Notes under the pieces: generated by a model
The model's database searches: none
What the model saw: only the letters and a program-made list of their open reading frames with translations
What the model was told of the DNA's origin: nothing
In this document: in pieces, positions 1 to 10,475 of the stretch
How positions within the stretch are numbered: position 1 is the first letter of the stretch
Layout: every line of letters starts with the position of its first letter
Assembly: GCF_006349365.1 (NCBI RefSeq)
Contig: NZ_CP040899.1
Coordinates: 2,170,001 to 2,234,000, forward strand
DNA length: 64,000 nucleotides
Origin: Georgenia wutianyii
Lineage (GTDB): Bacteria; Actinomycetota; Actinomycetes; Actinomycetales; Actinomycetaceae
Direction of reading: 5' to 3'
Made by a program: the position numbers and the translations under genes

Positions 1-1700
1 CGCCGGCGGCCGCGGCCGCAACACTGCGCGCCCGATCCGCATCTGCCGCTGCAGACACCCCGGACGGCGCCGATCTCATCGGCCGGGCGGCAGTCCTGGA
101 CCAGGTCGAGGACGACACCACCGACGCCGACGACACCGCACCGGGCGCGATCCCAGCTCAGGCCGCCTCTCCCGAGGCCGTACTGCTGGCCGACCTCGCC
201 AGCCGCGCGGAGGCCCTCACGCCTGCTGAGGATGGCAAGCTGACGGCCCTGGTCACCCAGGTGAAGGGCCTGCTGCGGAAGGGCATCTCCCCGATCGTCT
301 TCTGCCGCTTCATCCCCACCGCTCACTACGTCGCCGAGCATCTGCGGACTCAACTCGCACGGGTCCCCATCGAGGTGGTCACCGGCGAGCTCGCACCAGA
401 GGATCGCGCCGCCCGCGTCCGCGGCCTGCTGGACCAGGACACCGCAGGCGGACGGGTCCTGGTAGCCACCGACTGCCTGTCGGAGGGCGTCAACCTGCAA
501 GAGGGCTTCCAGGCCGTCGTCCACTACGACCTGGCATGGAACCCGACCCGCCACGAGCAGCGCGAGGGACGCGTCGACCGGTTCGGACAGACCGCCGACA
601 TCGTGCACGCCGTGACGATGTACGGAGACGACAACGGCATCGACGGCATCGTCCTGGACGTACTCCTGCGTAAACACGCCCAGATCCGCAAGGACCTGGG
701 CATCAGCGTCCCCGTACCCAGCGACACCAACGACCGCGTCCTGGCCGCCCTCCTGGAGGGCATCCTGCTGCGAGGGGGCCAAGGCGAACAGCTCACGCTT
801 GACCTTGACCTTCACCCGGAAGTCGCCGACCTGGACGAGCAGTGGACCTCCGCTGCCGAGAAGGAGACCGCCTCACGCAGCCGGTACGCGCAGGCCTCCA
901 TCCACCCGTCCGACGTCGCCCGAGAGGTTGAGGCCGCACGCTCGCGCCTGGGACGGCCGCATGACGTCGAGCGCTTCGTCCGGACCGCGCTCGCCGATGT
1001 CGGTGGCAGCGTCGACTCGCGACCCGACGGTCTGCTCCTGCACACCCACTCGGTGCCCGTCGGCCTGCGAGACGTGCTGAGCGCACCCGACAGACTGGCG
1101 TGGGTCCGTGACCTGCCCGCCCCACGGGGTGCCGCCGTGATGGTCCGCACCGACGAGCGCGTCGGAGCACTGGCCCGCTTCGTGCTGGACGGCGCCCTGG
1201 ACCCCCGCCTGGAACACCACCTTCGCCCCGCCCGTCGAGCCGGGGTGATCACCACGACCGACGTCACGGGCGTGACCGTCCTGCTGCTGGCACGCTTCCG
1301 CGTCCACCTCACCCTGCCCGGACGCCACGGCACCCGTACAGAGGTCGCCGAGGAAGCACGCACGCTCGCCTTCCGCGGAGTCCCGACCAACCCCACCTGG
1401 CTCACCGCCGACGAGGTCACCGCCCTGATGAGTGCCCGACCCACCGCCAACACCCCGCCCGACCGCGCCCGCGCCATGATCGACGGCGTACTGGGCGCCC
1501 TGCCCCACCTGGACGCCGAGCTCAAGGCGGAGGCGCACCGCACCGCCGACCAGCTGCACGAGGCCCATACCCGTGTGCGTCAGACCGCCCGCGGCCGCGA
1601 GAGCGCCGGCGCCCTCACACTGCGGGGCCTGTCGGTGGAACCTCAGCTGCCAGTCGACCTGCTGGGCGTGTTCGTCTACCTCCCGGCAGGTGCGGCATGA
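1..1700 (+). CDS. SNF2-type helicase, C-terminal part (5' end outside window); DrmD-like
   Basis: The reading frame is open to the left window edge from base 3, so this is the 3' part of a longer gene and the GTG at 261 is not its start. The visible part has the second RecA lobe of a superfamily 2 SNF2-type motor: motif V around bases 453-500 (VATDCLSEGVNLQ) and motif VI around 551-590 (HEQREGRVDRFGQ), where the arginines act as finger residues. A C-terminal extension of roughly 350 residues without recognisable motifs follows. The next gene starts inside its stop (ATGA), so the two are co-translated. A motor beside a large adenine methyltransferase is the pairing seen in class 1 DISARM (DrmD-DrmMI). 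I infer DNA translocation or remodelling in phage defence; the DrmD label rests on context and the helicase core only. Confidence 0.8.
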   Translation, partial: PAAAAATLRARSASAAADTPDGADLIGRAAVLDQVEDDTTDADDTAPGAIPAQAASPEAVLLADLASRAEALTPAEDGKLTALVTQVKGLLRKGISPIVFCRFIPTAHYVAEHLRTQLARVPIEVVTGELAPEDRAARVRGLLDQDTAGGRVLVATDCLSEGVNLQEGFQAVVHYDLAWNPTRHEQREGRVDRFGQTADIVHAVTMYGDDNGIDGIVLDVLLRKHAQIRKDLGISVPVPSDTNDRVLAALLEGILLRGGQGEQLTLDLDLHPEVADLDEQWTSAAEKETASRSRYAQASIHPSDVAREVEAARSRLGRPHDVERFVRTALADVGGSVDSRPDGLLLHTHSVPVGLRDVLSAPDRLAWVRDLPAPRGAAVMVRTDERVGALARFVLDGALDPRLEHHLRPARRAGVITTTDVTGVTVLLLARFRVHLTLPGRHGTRTEVAEEARTLAFRGVPTNPTWLTADEVTALMSARPTANTPPDRARAMIDGVLGALPHLDAELKAEAHRTADQLHEAHTRVRQTARGRESAGALTLRGLSVEPQLPVDLLGVFVYLPAGAA

Positions 1701-4700
1701 GCAGCCTGCAGGCCATCCGCCTCGAGGGCGGCATCGTCCCCCCGACTCTCTTCCAGCACCTCCAGGCCGGAGACATCGGCGACCCCACATCAAGGTCCGC
1801 CGCCTCGTACCACCTGCCGGGAAGGGAGAGCATCCGCGATGCCGCCAACCGCTCCTGGACCTACCTCACCGGCGCCTGGGAAGCGTGGCGTGAGGCACAG
1901 GCCCGCGAACCGGGCGGGATGTCCAGCACCAGTGCCGCCGCGGTCCGTGAGCGCTGGCTGCTGGTCCTTTTGCAGGAACTGGGCTACGGGCGTCTAGCCG
2001 CCCACACCGGCGGGATCGACGTCGAGGACCATCACTACCCCGTCTCCCACCTGTGGCAGCACGTACCCATCCACCTGCTCGCCCCCGGGGTCGACCTGGA
2101 CCGTCGCAACCCCGGCGTCCAAGGAGCGACCCGGGCCCCCCAGGCGATGGTCCAGGAGCTGCTCAACCGCACCGACGAACACCTGTGGGCCATCGTGTCC
2201 AACGGGCTGCGCCTGCGGTTGCTGCGCGACTCCACCGCCCTTGCCGGGTCGGCGTTCATCGAGTTCGACCTCGAGGCCATCTTCGACGGGGAGCTCTTCG
2301 CCGAGTTCCTCCTGTTCTGGCAGACCTGTCATCAGTCCCGCCTCGAAGCCCGCGCAGTCGACGGCGGCGAGCCCTCCATCACCGAGTGCTGGCTCGAGCT
2401 GTGGCGCGCCGACTCGGTCAAGGCCGGTGCGCGCGCCCTGGACAAGCTCCGCTCGGGTGTCGAGGACGCCTTGACCCACCTGGGAACCGGGTTCCTGGCC
2501 CATCCGGGCAACAGCGCCCTACGGGCCGACCTGAGCAGCGGTGCGATGCGCAGCGAGGACTTCCACCGCCACCTGCTGCGGCTGGTCTACCGCCTGCTCT
2601 TCCTCTTCGTGACCGAGGACCGTGGTGTCCTGCTGGACCCGGCCGCACCCGCCGCTGCCCGCCAGCGCTACACCGACTACCTGTCCACCCAGCGCCTGCG
2701 CACTCAGGCCCGCCAGCGCCAAGGATCGGCCTCGTACGCCGACCTGTGGCAAGCCCAACGCCTGGTGCTGCGCGCCCTCGGCGGGGACGGGCAAGCCGAC
2801 CTTGCCCTGCCCGCTCTCGGCGGGCTGTTCGACCCTGAGGACGGTCAGGGCGAGCCGCTGCTGGGCGCCGAACTGGCCAACGACGCGTTCCTGGCGGCGG
2901 TCCGCGATCTCGCCTGGCTACCGACGACCGGCCAGCGTCTGCAGCCGGTCGACTACCGCAACCTAGGGGCCGAGGAACTCGGCAGCGTCTACGAGGCTCT
3001 CCTGGAGCTAGTGCCCCGGGTCTCCGTGGAGGACCACCGCTTCACCCTGGAGCACCTGAGCGGCAACGAGCGCAAGACCACAGGGTCCTACTACACCCCT
3101 CCGGGGCTGGTCTCCGCACTCCTGGACACCGCCCTGGACCCCGTCCTGGACGACGCGGTCGCCGGCGCGCGCACCGCGCAAGAAGCCGAACAACGGCTGC
3201 TCGCTCTGACCGTCTGCGACCCGGCGTGCGGCTCGGGGCACTTCATCGTCGCTGCCGCTCGCCGGATCGCCCAGCGCCTGGCGTCGGCGCGCTCCGGGGA
3301 GGACGAGCCCACCCCGGCCGACGTGCGCCATGCCCTCCGAGACGTGGTCGGCCGCTGCGTGTACGGAGTGGACCTCAACCCGCTCGCCGCCGAGCTCGCC
3401 AAGGTCTCCCTCTGGCTCGAAGCGGTCGAACCCGGCAAGGCGCTCAGCTTCCTCGACGCCCGCATCCGTGTCGGCAACTCCCTCCTCGGCACCACCCCGG
3501 CTCTGCTGGCCGCCGGTGTCCCCGACGAAGCTTTCAAGCCGCTGGAGGGCGACGACAAGCAGGTCGCCACCGCTGTCCGCAAACGCAACAGCGCTGAACG
3601 TGGCGCCCACGGGCGCGGCCAGGACCAGCTCGACCTCGACCTCGATGCCACAACACCCACGCACACCCTGACCCGGGCTCGGGCAGCGCTACTCCAGCCC
3701 CAGGACGACGCCGCCGCCGTGCGCGCCCTCGCTCGCCGGTGGCGCGACTACGAGCACTCCACCGACTACCTGGACCGCAAGGTCCACGCCGACGCCTGGG
3801 CGGCCGCGTTCGCCTGGTCCCTGGTACCTGCACCTGCGCGTACGGTCGAGACCGAAGCCGCTCACCACGCGCAGCCACCGACAAGCGCCATCGTGCGGCG
3901 CCTGGGCAGCGAGCCGCACGCGCCGACCCTCGCCCCCGTACGCGCAGAGGTCGAACGCCTCGCAGACGAGTACCGGTTCTTCCACTGGCACCTGGAGTTT
4001 CCGGAGATCTTCGATCGACTGGCCGACGGCATCGGCACCGAGGGATGGGGAGGCGGTTTCGATGCCGTCGTCGGCAACCCCCCCTGGGAGCGCGTGAAGC
4101 TCCAGGAGCAGGAATTCTTCGCCGCGCGCGACCCACAGATCGCCACCGCACCGAACGCTGCTGCGCGACGCCGCCTCATCGCTGCACTTGCGACGAGCGA
4201 GTCTGCGGCCGACCGTGCGCTCCACGCTGACTTCCTGGCCGCGCGGCGCCGTGCAGAGGGCGAGAGTGCCCTCCTGAGGACCTCCGGCCGGTACCCCCTG
4301 GCTGGCCGGGGCGACGTCAACACCTACGCGGTCTTCGCCGAGCTCTTCCGCTCCCTGACGGGACCACGGGGCCAGGCCGGGATCATCGTCCCCACCGGCA
4401 TCGCCACCGACGCCACCACCCAGTATTTCTTCAAAGACCTGGTTGAGACCCGATCCCTGGCCGCGCTCTTCGATTTTGAGAACCGGGCACCGCTCTTCGA
4501 GGGCGTCGACTCACGGACCAAGTTCTGCCTGTTGACCATGGCTGGCCGCGAACGCCCCGTCGACGCGGCCACCTTCGCGTTCTTCCTGCACGACCCCCTG
4601 GACATCGACGGCACCCGCTTCGCCCTCACCCCGGAGGAAATCACCCTCCTCAACCCCAACACCGGCACCCTGCCCATCTTCCGGACGCGCCGGGACGCCG

Positions 4701-5716
4701 TATTGAACGTGTCGTTGGCCCGAGGCAATCCGGTCGTGTGGTCGGAGCGTGTCGCGTCGATCTCACAGCGGACGACGAGATTCAGCGTCCTCAGCGACCT
4801 AGACCGCGCAGAGTCGACCGGTGCCATGGTTCGCCTCGATCCGCATTCCCGCGACTGGCTCCCCGTGTATGAAGCAAAACTATTTGCGCGCTACAACCAC
4901 ACCTTCGCAACCTACTCGACCACTACCGTCACCCCGCACTCAGTGGAAGAGCGCGACGCCAATACACGCGTCACGCCGAGAGCATGGTTGAAGCGCACTC
5001 TTGTAGAGGAGCACTACGGCGCCGATTGGCCGGGCTGGGTCGTCGCCTACCGCGACATCGCGCGAAACACCGATGCGCGGACGATGATTGCGGCCGCACT
5101 CCCCGCGGCTGCAGCCGACTACACGGTCCGCCATCTGGTCGGCAATTGGTCGATCCAGCCATTCGTGCTAGCGAACTACAACTCCCTGGTCTTTGACTTC
5201 ATCATACGGGCCCGCAACAATGGAACCCACCTTTCCGATTACCTCGTGTATCAAGCACCAGTTGTTGTGGACGGGCGCCTCGATGAGCAAGCTCCGTGGT
5301 CATCCGACTCGCTGCGCGATTGGCTGGCGCCCCGCATCCTCGAACTCACCTACTTCACGACAGACCTCGCGCCGTTCGCGCATGCCCTTGGCGACTACGG
5401 GCAGCCATTCCTGGTGGCCCCGGAACGACGACGGGCCCTCGAAGTTGAGCTCGACGCCGCCTTTTTTTGCCTCTATAGTGTGGAGCCTGTAGCGGTCGTC
5501 GAGATTCTCGACTCCTTTCCTGGACTCGCTCGGGCAGACGTCTCAGCACACGGGGAGTACCGCACCAAGCGCGTGATCCTCGAGGTCTACGACGGTATGC
5601 AGAAGGCGATCGACACGGCCACCGAGTACCAGACGATCCTCGATCCCCCGCCAGGGAAGGGACCTCGCCATCCCGCGTCGACTCAACCGTCCGGCACGTC
5701 GAGAGGCACGCCATGA
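1697..5716 (+). CDS. Large Eco57I-type DNA adenine methyltransferase (DrmMI/PglX-like)
   Basis: Protein of 1339 residues. SAM-binding motif I (DPACGSGHF) lies at about 508-516 and catalytic motif IV (NPPW) at about 794-797, typical of N6-adenine methyltransferases. The segment [13 protein letters not shown] just before motif I is the usual lead-in of type ISP, Eco57I and PglX enzymes. I see no clear PD-(D/E)xK nuclease motif in the 500-residue N-terminal part, so modification without cleavage is likely. The part from about base 4690 to 5560, where target recognition is expected, is visibly richer in A and T and uses rarer codons than the rest. The gene overlaps the helicase (ATGA) and the McrB-like gene (5713-5716, ATGA). 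Its likely role is to mark host DNA so that the associated nuclease spares it. Confidence 0.88.
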   Translation: MSSLQAIRLEGGIVPPTLFQHLQAGDIGDPTSRSAASYHLPGRESIRDAANRSWTYLTGAWEAWREAQAREPGGMSSTSAAAVRERWLLVLLQELGYGRLAAHTGGIDVEDHHYPVSHLWQHVPIHLLAPGVDLDRRNPGVQGATRAPQAMVQELLNRTDEHLWAIVSNGLRLRLLRDSTALAGSAFIEFDLEAIFDGELFAEFLLFWQTCHQSRLEARAVDGGEPSITECWLELWRADSVKAGARALDKLRSGVEDALTHLGTGFLAHPGNSALRADLSSGAMRSEDFHRHLLRLVYRLLFLFVTEDRGVLLDPAAPAAARQRYTDYLSTQRLRTQARQRQGSASYADLWQAQRLVLRALGGDGQADLALPALGGLFDPEDGQGEPLLGAELANDAFLAAVRDLAWLPTTGQRLQPVDYRNLGAEELGSVYEALLELVPRVSVEDHRFTLEHLSGNERKTTGSYYTPPGLVSALLDTALDPVLDDAVAGARTAQEAEQRLLALTVCDPACGSGHFIVAAARRIAQRLASARSGEDEPTPADVRHALRDVVGRCVYGVDLNPLAAELAKVSLWLEAVEPGKALSFLDARIRVGNSLLGTTPALLAAGVPDEAFKPLEGDDKQVATAVRKRNSAERGAHGRGQDQLDLDLDATTPTHTLTRARAALLQPQDDAAAVRALARRWRDYEHSTDYLDRKVHADAWAAAFAWSLVPAPARTVETEAAHHAQPPTSAIVRRLGSEPHAPTLAPVRAEVERLADEYRFFHWHLEFPEIFDRLADGIGTEGWGGGFDAVVGNPPWERVKLQEQEFFAARDPQIATAPNAAARRRLIAALATSESAADRALHADFLAARRRAEGESALLRTSGRYPLAGRGDVNTYAVFAELFRSLTGPRGQAGIIVPTGIATDATTQYFFKDLVETRSLAALFDFENRAPLFEGVDSRTKFCLLTMAGRERPVDAATFAFFLHDPLDIDGTRFALTPEEITLLNPNTGTLPIFRTRRDAVLNVSLARGNPVVWSERVASISQRTTRFSVLSDLDRAESTGAMVRLDPHSRDWLPVYEAKLFARYNHTFATYSTTTVTPHSVEERDANTRVTPRAWLKRTLVEEHYGADWPGWVVAYRDIARNTDARTMIAAALPAAAADYTVRHLVGNWSIQPFVLANYNSLVFDFIIRARNNGTHLSDYLVYQAPVVVDGRLDEQAPWSSDSLRDWLAPRILELTYFTTDLAPFAHALGDYGQPFLVAPERRRALEVELDAAFFCLYSVEPVAVVEILDSFPGLARADVSAHGEYRTKRVILEVYDGMQKAIDTATEYQTILDPPPGKGPRHPASTQPSGTSRGTP

Positions 5717-8283
5717 GCGAGAGCACCGTCCAGATGACGCCGCGCGCCGTACCGGGCAGCCGCCGCCGGTTCGACGGCGTGGATTACCAGCTCGCCCACG
5801 CTCCGAGGGGCTACGTCTACAAGCGTGACTCCGACCTTCTCCACGCCGCCGACTGCGGGCACGAACCGGCACAGAACATTGAGCCATGGGACCGGGAGCG
5901 AGTGCTCGCCGCGTGGCGTGACGCCGGGGACGTGCCGGTGGTGGACGTGAGGAACCCTCGGTGGTGCCGGACGTGCCTGGCGCTCCCTGTGGACCTGACG
6001 CCGGCCACCCGCCCATACCAACGGCATGACCGCATCGTGGCGGTGGCGAAGGCAGCCGCCGTGGTCCTCGAGCATCTCCTGGGTGACAGGCGGTCGGTGG
6101 TGGATCCGTCGTGCGTGATCTGGACGCCTGAGCACGCCGAGCGCCTGCGGTCCGCGATCGACGACCATCTCGACACCGGTCCGGGGACGTTCTTCGAGAA
6201 GCTTGAGCATCAGCTCCGCGGTGCACCCCGTGAGGTCGTGCTGCTAGCGGCCGAGGTGATCTACCTGCGTGGCGTGCCGCTCTCGAACATCACGGCGGTG
6301 AAGAAGCGCGAGCACGTCCAGACGGTGCTGGGGTGGTTGCCGGACGGCCCACCGGTACCTGAGGCGATGGTCATCGGGGCGGAGTCCGGCGGCAGCTTCA
6401 ACGGCGGGCAAGGGTTCAACCAGCAGCTGTGGCTGCAGGTCCTCTGGCTGGCCCGCTTCACCATCCGCTGGGGCACCACATCTGACGCGGGTCGTGCCGC
6501 GGCGTTGCGCGACCCGTGGCTGTTCCGATCCATCGTCGCCGACGACCCGAACGACCTCCCAGCGATGCGGAACGCGTTCCTGTTCATGGCCTTCCCCGAC
6601 GTCTTCGAGAGCATCGTCAACGACGACCACAAGGTGCACATCCGCGACGCGTTCGCCCTCGTGATCGGTGGACCCAGCGGGACCGACGGCGAAGCAATGG
6701 ACCGGGACCTCTTGGCGATCCGGCGTCGGCTCGAGGAGGACGCCACGGAGCGCCTCGACTGGTACGCCGAGCCGTGGGTGAGCCAGTGGCGCAAGGTGAA
6801 GGACGCCGGGGATCGCGCCTGGGCAGTCCGCACCAAGCCGGCAGGGATCGAGCTCATCGATCAGTGGCGAGCCGACGGCTTCGTCTCCCTCGCCGCCACA
6901 CACCTCGGCGAGGTGCCCCCGGGCGCCGATCGGGCCGACGTCCGTGAACGCATCAACACGGGGTACGACCACCTGGACTACGCCCAGCGGATGTACCTCA
7001 CCGACGACTACTACGCCTTCCTCTCCCGGATGCGCGAAGGCGACGTGGTGCTCGCACGGCATGACGACCACGTGTGGCTCGGCCGCCTCGCAGGGCCAGC
7101 CACCTACGCCGATGAGGCGCCCCGCCTGCGGCGCGCAGTTCAATGGCGACCGGAGACCCTGACGCTGCCCGAGCTGCCCGCGCCCGTGCCGTCACTCCTC
7201 GGGAGCTCCCGCACGGTCATCGACCTCACCGAGGCGCGCGAGGTCCTTGAGGCGCTCGTCGCCGACCAGGCCGAGCCCGCACCGGCAGTCACCGAACCGG
7301 TGACGCCTGCGGACCCCGACGTCACTCCGAGCCTGCGTCCAGTGACGGCCGAGTTCGCGGCGGCCCTCCACCTCGACCTCGCCTGGCTCGACGAGTTCGT
7401 CGGTGTGCTCCAGGCCAGGCGCCAGGTGATCGTCCACGGCCCCCCGGGAACGGGCAAGACCTACCTCGCCCGGAAGATCGCCCGTCACGTCGCCGGGGAC
7501 GACGCGGTGCAGATCGTCCAGTTCCACCCGTCGTACGCCTACGAGGACTTCTTCGAGGGGTACCGGCCCACCCGCCTAGCAGACGGTGGCGTCGGCTTCG
7601 AGCTGCAGGCAGGGCCCTTGCGACGGATCGCTTCCCTTGCCGAGCGTGACCCAGGCACGCCGTACGTCCTGATCATCGACGAGATCAACCGCGGCAACAT
7701 CGCGAAGGTCTTCGGAGAGCTGTACTTCCTCTTGGAGTACCGCGGGGAGCGGATCGGCCTGCAGTACTCCCCAGAAGAGCGGTTCAGCCTGCCGAACAAC
7801 CTCTTCATCATCGGGACGATGAACACCGCAGACCGGTCCATCGCCTTGGTGGACGCCGCCATCCGCCGCCGCTTCTCCTTCATCGAGATGCACCCGGACA
7901 GCGAGCCCGTGGCCGGCCTGCTTCGTCGTTGGCTGGAGTCGAATCACCGCTCCGTGGACCGAGCGGACCTGCTCAGTGCGCTCAACCGCGAGCTAGGCGA
8001 GGCCAACCGCGACTTCCAGATCGGCCCCTCGTACCTCATGCGCGAGGAGGCGGACACCGACGAAGGACTGGCCCGGGTCTGGCGACACGACATCCTGCCC
8101 CTCCTGGAGGAGCACTTCTACGGTCAGCACTCGCCGCGGGAAGTCGCCGACCGTTTCGGTCTGGCACGATTGCGACGCCTCGCACATCTGAACGACACAG
8201 TCATCTCTCCGCCTGTGGAGTCGGCGACCCCGAACCTGCCCGCGGTCGGCTCGGACGAAGAAGGCGGCAGAGCTGCGCCGTGA
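5713..8283 (+). CDS. McrB-like AAA+ ATPase with long N-terminal region
   Basis: Protein of 856 residues. The C-terminal AAA+ domain has Walker A GPPGTGKT (576-583), Walker B with IIDEINRGN (near 656) and the McrB signature GTMNTADRSIALVDAAIRRRF region (701-721), which in E. coli McrB forms the nucleotide-driven ring that powers McrC. The N-terminus is unusual. A possible zinc site (ADCGHEP, then WCRTC near residues 45-95) is followed by a helical region and, at about 355-500, a segment ending in MREGDVVLARHDDHVWLGRLAGP that resembles a PUA/EVE-type modified-base reader. That resemblance is by eye only. The stop overlaps the GTG start of the McrC gene, so the pair is coupled. I infer the sensing and motor subunit of a modification-dependent or marking-dependent nuclease. 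Confidence 0.9.
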   Translation: MSESTVQMTPRAVPGSRRRFDGVDYQLAHAPRGYVYKRDSDLLHAADCGHEPAQNIEPWDRERVLAAWRDAGDVPVVDVRNPRWCRTCLALPVDLTPATRPYQRHDRIVAVAKAAAVVLEHLLGDRRSVVDPSCVIWTPEHAERLRSAIDDHLDTGPGTFFEKLEHQLRGAPREVVLLAAEVIYLRGVPLSNITAVKKREHVQTVLGWLPDGPPVPEAMVIGAESGGSFNGGQGFNQQLWLQVLWLARFTIRWGTTSDAGRAAALRDPWLFRSIVADDPNDLPAMRNAFLFMAFPDVFESIVNDDHKVHIRDAFALVIGGPSGTDGEAMDRDLLAIRRRLEEDATERLDWYAEPWVSQWRKVKDAGDRAWAVRTKPAGIELIDQWRADGFVSLAATHLGEVPPGADRADVRERINTGYDHLDYAQRMYLTDDYYAFLSRMREGDVVLARHDDHVWLGRLAGPATYADEAPRLRRAVQWRPETLTLPELPAPVPSLLGSSRTVIDLTEAREVLEALVADQAEPAPAVTEPVTPADPDVTPSLRPVTAEFAAALHLDLAWLDEFVGVLQARRQVIVHGPPGTGKTYLARKIARHVAGDDAVQIVQFHPSYAYEDFFEGYRPTRLADGGVGFELQAGPLRRIASLAERDPGTPYVLIIDEINRGNIAKVFGELYFLLEYRGERIGLQYSPEERFSLPNNLFIIGTMNTADRSIALVDAAIRRRFSFIEMHPDSEPVAGLLRRWLESNHRSVDRADLLSALNRELGEANRDFQIGPSYLMREEADTDEGLARVWRHDILPLLEEHFYGQHSPREVADRFGLARLRRLAHLNDTVISPPVESATPNLPAVGSDEEGGRAAP

Positions 8284-9491
8284 GACGCATCGAGCTCGCC
8301 GAGAACGACCCGACCGGTCGGGTGGTCGCGCTCTCCTCTGAAGTCGCGACGGAGCTGGCCGGACGAGGTCTCCTCGACGTCGCGCCCGTCCCCGAGGACC
8401 GGTGGCGGTTGACTCCGCTCCCCAACAAGATTGGGGCCGTACGCGTTGGTCAGCACGACGTCGTTGTGCAACCGAAGGCACGGTTCGCCTCGATCATGTT
8501 CATGCTCGGCTACGCACGCGACCCCGGGCTGTCCCCGGAGGAGTTCAGCGGCGCGACCGAGGATGACGTGTGGCCCCTAGTTGGCGAGACGCTGGCGCGG
8601 CTCGCCTCCCAGGCCGTTCTGCGCGGCGTGCTGCAGGGCTACGTCACCGAGGATGCGAGCCTGACGGTGCTCCGCGGGAGGGTACGTGTCGCAGACCAGA
8701 TCGCTCGTCGCCCCGGACTGCCCCTCCCTCTAGAGGTCCGCTACGACGAGTACGCCGTCGACATCCCGGAGAACCGCATCCTGCGTACCGCGCTGCACAG
8801 GATGGCGCTGGTGCCCGGTCTACAAGAAGGTCTGCGGCGACGGCTGATCCACCTGACCGGCCGTCTCGAGGGCGCGAGCGTGCTGCCCGCCGGTGCACCC
8901 ATCCCCGGCTGGCGCCCCTCTCGACTGAACGCCCGGTATCACTCCGCGCTCCGGCTCTCCGAACTCGTGCTGCGCACGATCGGGCTCGGCACTGCCGAGG
9001 GCGGTGAGCCGGTGGCGTCCTTCGCAGTAGACATGGCGACGACCTTCGAAGACTTCGTCGCCGCCGCCCTCAGGGAGGCCCTGTCCAGGGTCAGTACAGG
9101 CCGCACAGAATGCCAGTACTCCGTGTTCCTCGATACCGAGAAACGGGTGGCGGTCAAGCCGGACGTCGTCCACATTGCTTCGAACGCTCCCCGCTCCGTC
9201 TTTGACGCCAAATATAAGCTGGCTTCCCGAGCAGACGTGTACCCGACTCCGGACCTGTACCAGATGCACGCTTACTGCACGATCCTCGGCCTGCCTCGGG
9301 GGTACCTGGTGTACGCGGGGTCCAAAGCGGAGGGTGTCCGCCCTAGCACTCACAGGATCGCTCGGACACAGATCGACGTCGTCACCTGGCCGCTCGACGT
9401 TACAACCAGCCCGACTGCGCTTCTCGCCCAGGTCGGCGATCTCGCAGCCACTGCGGTCGAATGGCCAGCTGCCGTGACAATCCCGGCGTGA
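8280..9491 (+). CDS. McrC-like nuclease subunit
   Basis: Protein of 403 residues starting at GTG 8280, which overlaps the McrB stop (GTGA); the frame is open further upstream, but this start fits translational coupling and the conserved N-terminus (RRIELAEN). Features of the McrC family are the N-terminal beta-rich region that docks on the McrB ring (for example GAVRVGQHDVVVQPK) and a C-terminal PD-(D/E)xK nuclease with D295 in VKPDVV and D309-A-K311 in FDAKYK. Length fits the family. It should cut DNA when driven by the McrB hexamer. It is the last gene of the operon, and IS remnants begin about 120 bases later. Confidence 0.9.
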   Translation: MRRIELAENDPTGRVVALSSEVATELAGRGLLDVAPVPEDRWRLTPLPNKIGAVRVGQHDVVVQPKARFASIMFMLGYARDPGLSPEEFSGATEDDVWPLVGETLARLASQAVLRGVLQGYVTEDASLTVLRGRVRVADQIARRPGLPLPLEVRYDEYAVDIPENRILRTALHRMALVPGLQEGLRRRLIHLTGRLEGASVLPAGAPIPGWRPSRLNARYHSALRLSELVLRTIGLGTAEGGEPVASFAVDMATTFEDFVAAALREALSRVSTGRTECQYSVFLDTEKRVAVKPDVVHIASNAPRSVFDAKYKLASRADVYPTPDLYQMHAYCTILGLPRGYLVYAGSKAEGVRPSTHRIARTQIDVVTWPLDVTTSPTALLAQVGDLAATAVEWPAAVTIPA

Positions 9492-9608
9492 CCCGTGCCG
9501 TCGCCATGGCGCACTCCTGCGTTCGCTCACCCTGCGTAAACATCGGCGGGCACGAGATCGGTTCCGCACTTCGATCGGGACTGGTGCACGGACAGGTGAC
9601 ATGTTGAG

Positions 9609-10457
9609 TCACGCCGCCTGAGTGGCCGGCGCGGTCGTGATGGTCTCGAACTCGATGTGGGCAGCCGAGAGCGGCCTGTCGGTGACGGCGGTGATAGGTC
9701 CGCTCGATCCGGTCACGATCGCGATCCGAAGTTCTTCGTGAGTGGTCCACGAGCGGCGGTCAAGGACGTTCTTCTCGAGCAGGCTGAACACGCTCTCCAT
9801 CGCAGCGGTGGCGCCCGCTGCACCGACTCCGCCCAAGCAGTGGCGCTTGAGGGCGTGGACGAATCTTCGGCTGCGGAACTGACTGCCGCGGTCGATGTCG
9901 ACCACGCAACCGCCGACGTCGCTGCGGCGGTCGAGGGCACTGTAGAGCGCTGCGACGGCCAGCCGGGACTTCATCCGGGAGTCGGTCGAGTAGCCCACGA
10001 TGCGGTTGGGTAGACGTCCTTCTCGACGCAGACGCAGTGCCTGCCCTCAGCCGTGCGGTGTTCGGTGATGTCGGTGAGCCGCAGCTCGTTCGGGGCAGCG
10101 GCGGTGAACTCGTGCCGGACCCGGCCCGTAACATCGACTACGGCGCGCACAGGTCGTCGTGGACCAGCGGGCCGGGCTTCGTGGCCTTACCACGCCTGGG
10201 CTTTCCGAACATGCTCCACCAGCCCTGCTGCGAGCAGATCCGCCACGCCGCCCGCTCAGCCATGGGCTCGCCGGCCTCACGGGCCTCGTCGACCAAGAAC
10301 CGGTAGCCGAACTCAGGGTCGTCCCGATGGGCGTCGAACAGGGCGCCTGCGCGGTAGGCCCGCTCGAGGTCGGAGTCGGTGACCGGGTTGGCGAGCCAGC
10401 GGTAGTGGGGCTGGCGCGCGATCTTGAGCACCCGGCACGTCACCGTGACGGGAAGCC
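9609..10457 (-). pseudogene. Frameshifted IS3-family transposase (OrfB), 5'-truncated
   Basis: Reading the minus strand downward from 10457, an IS3 OrfB N-terminal segment (TCRVLKIARQPHYRW) runs to a stop at 10138. The family sequence continues in another frame (NELRLTDITEH, first catalytic Asp), then shifts again near 10018 to VGYSTDSRMKSRLAVAAL, DIDRGSQF (second Asp) and AMESVFSLLEK (catalytic Glu). At least two frameshifts make it inactive. OrfA and the start of OrfB are missing; the copy begins right where the terminal repeat of the neighbouring IS remnant ends. Its own right end may lie near 9565-9600, but I cannot fix it. Confidence 0.85.
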
Positions 10458-10475
10458 TAAACCGTCCCAGGTTCT
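10458..10475. repeat. Probable terminal inverted repeat of the IS3 remnant
   Basis: The sequence TAAACCGTCCCAGGTTCT lies just after the end of the transposase C-terminus. It has the form of IS3-family ends in actinobacteria (T-A/G-AACCG-CCC-GGTTCT). It marks the boundary between the two IS remnants. No matching left end is present, in line with truncation at 10911. Confidence 0.55.

Noticed and set aside
1..9491. Complete class 1 DISARM system
   Set aside because: No DrmA, DrmB or DrmC is visible; McrB-like and McrC-like genes occupy the downstream positions. The left flank is outside the window.
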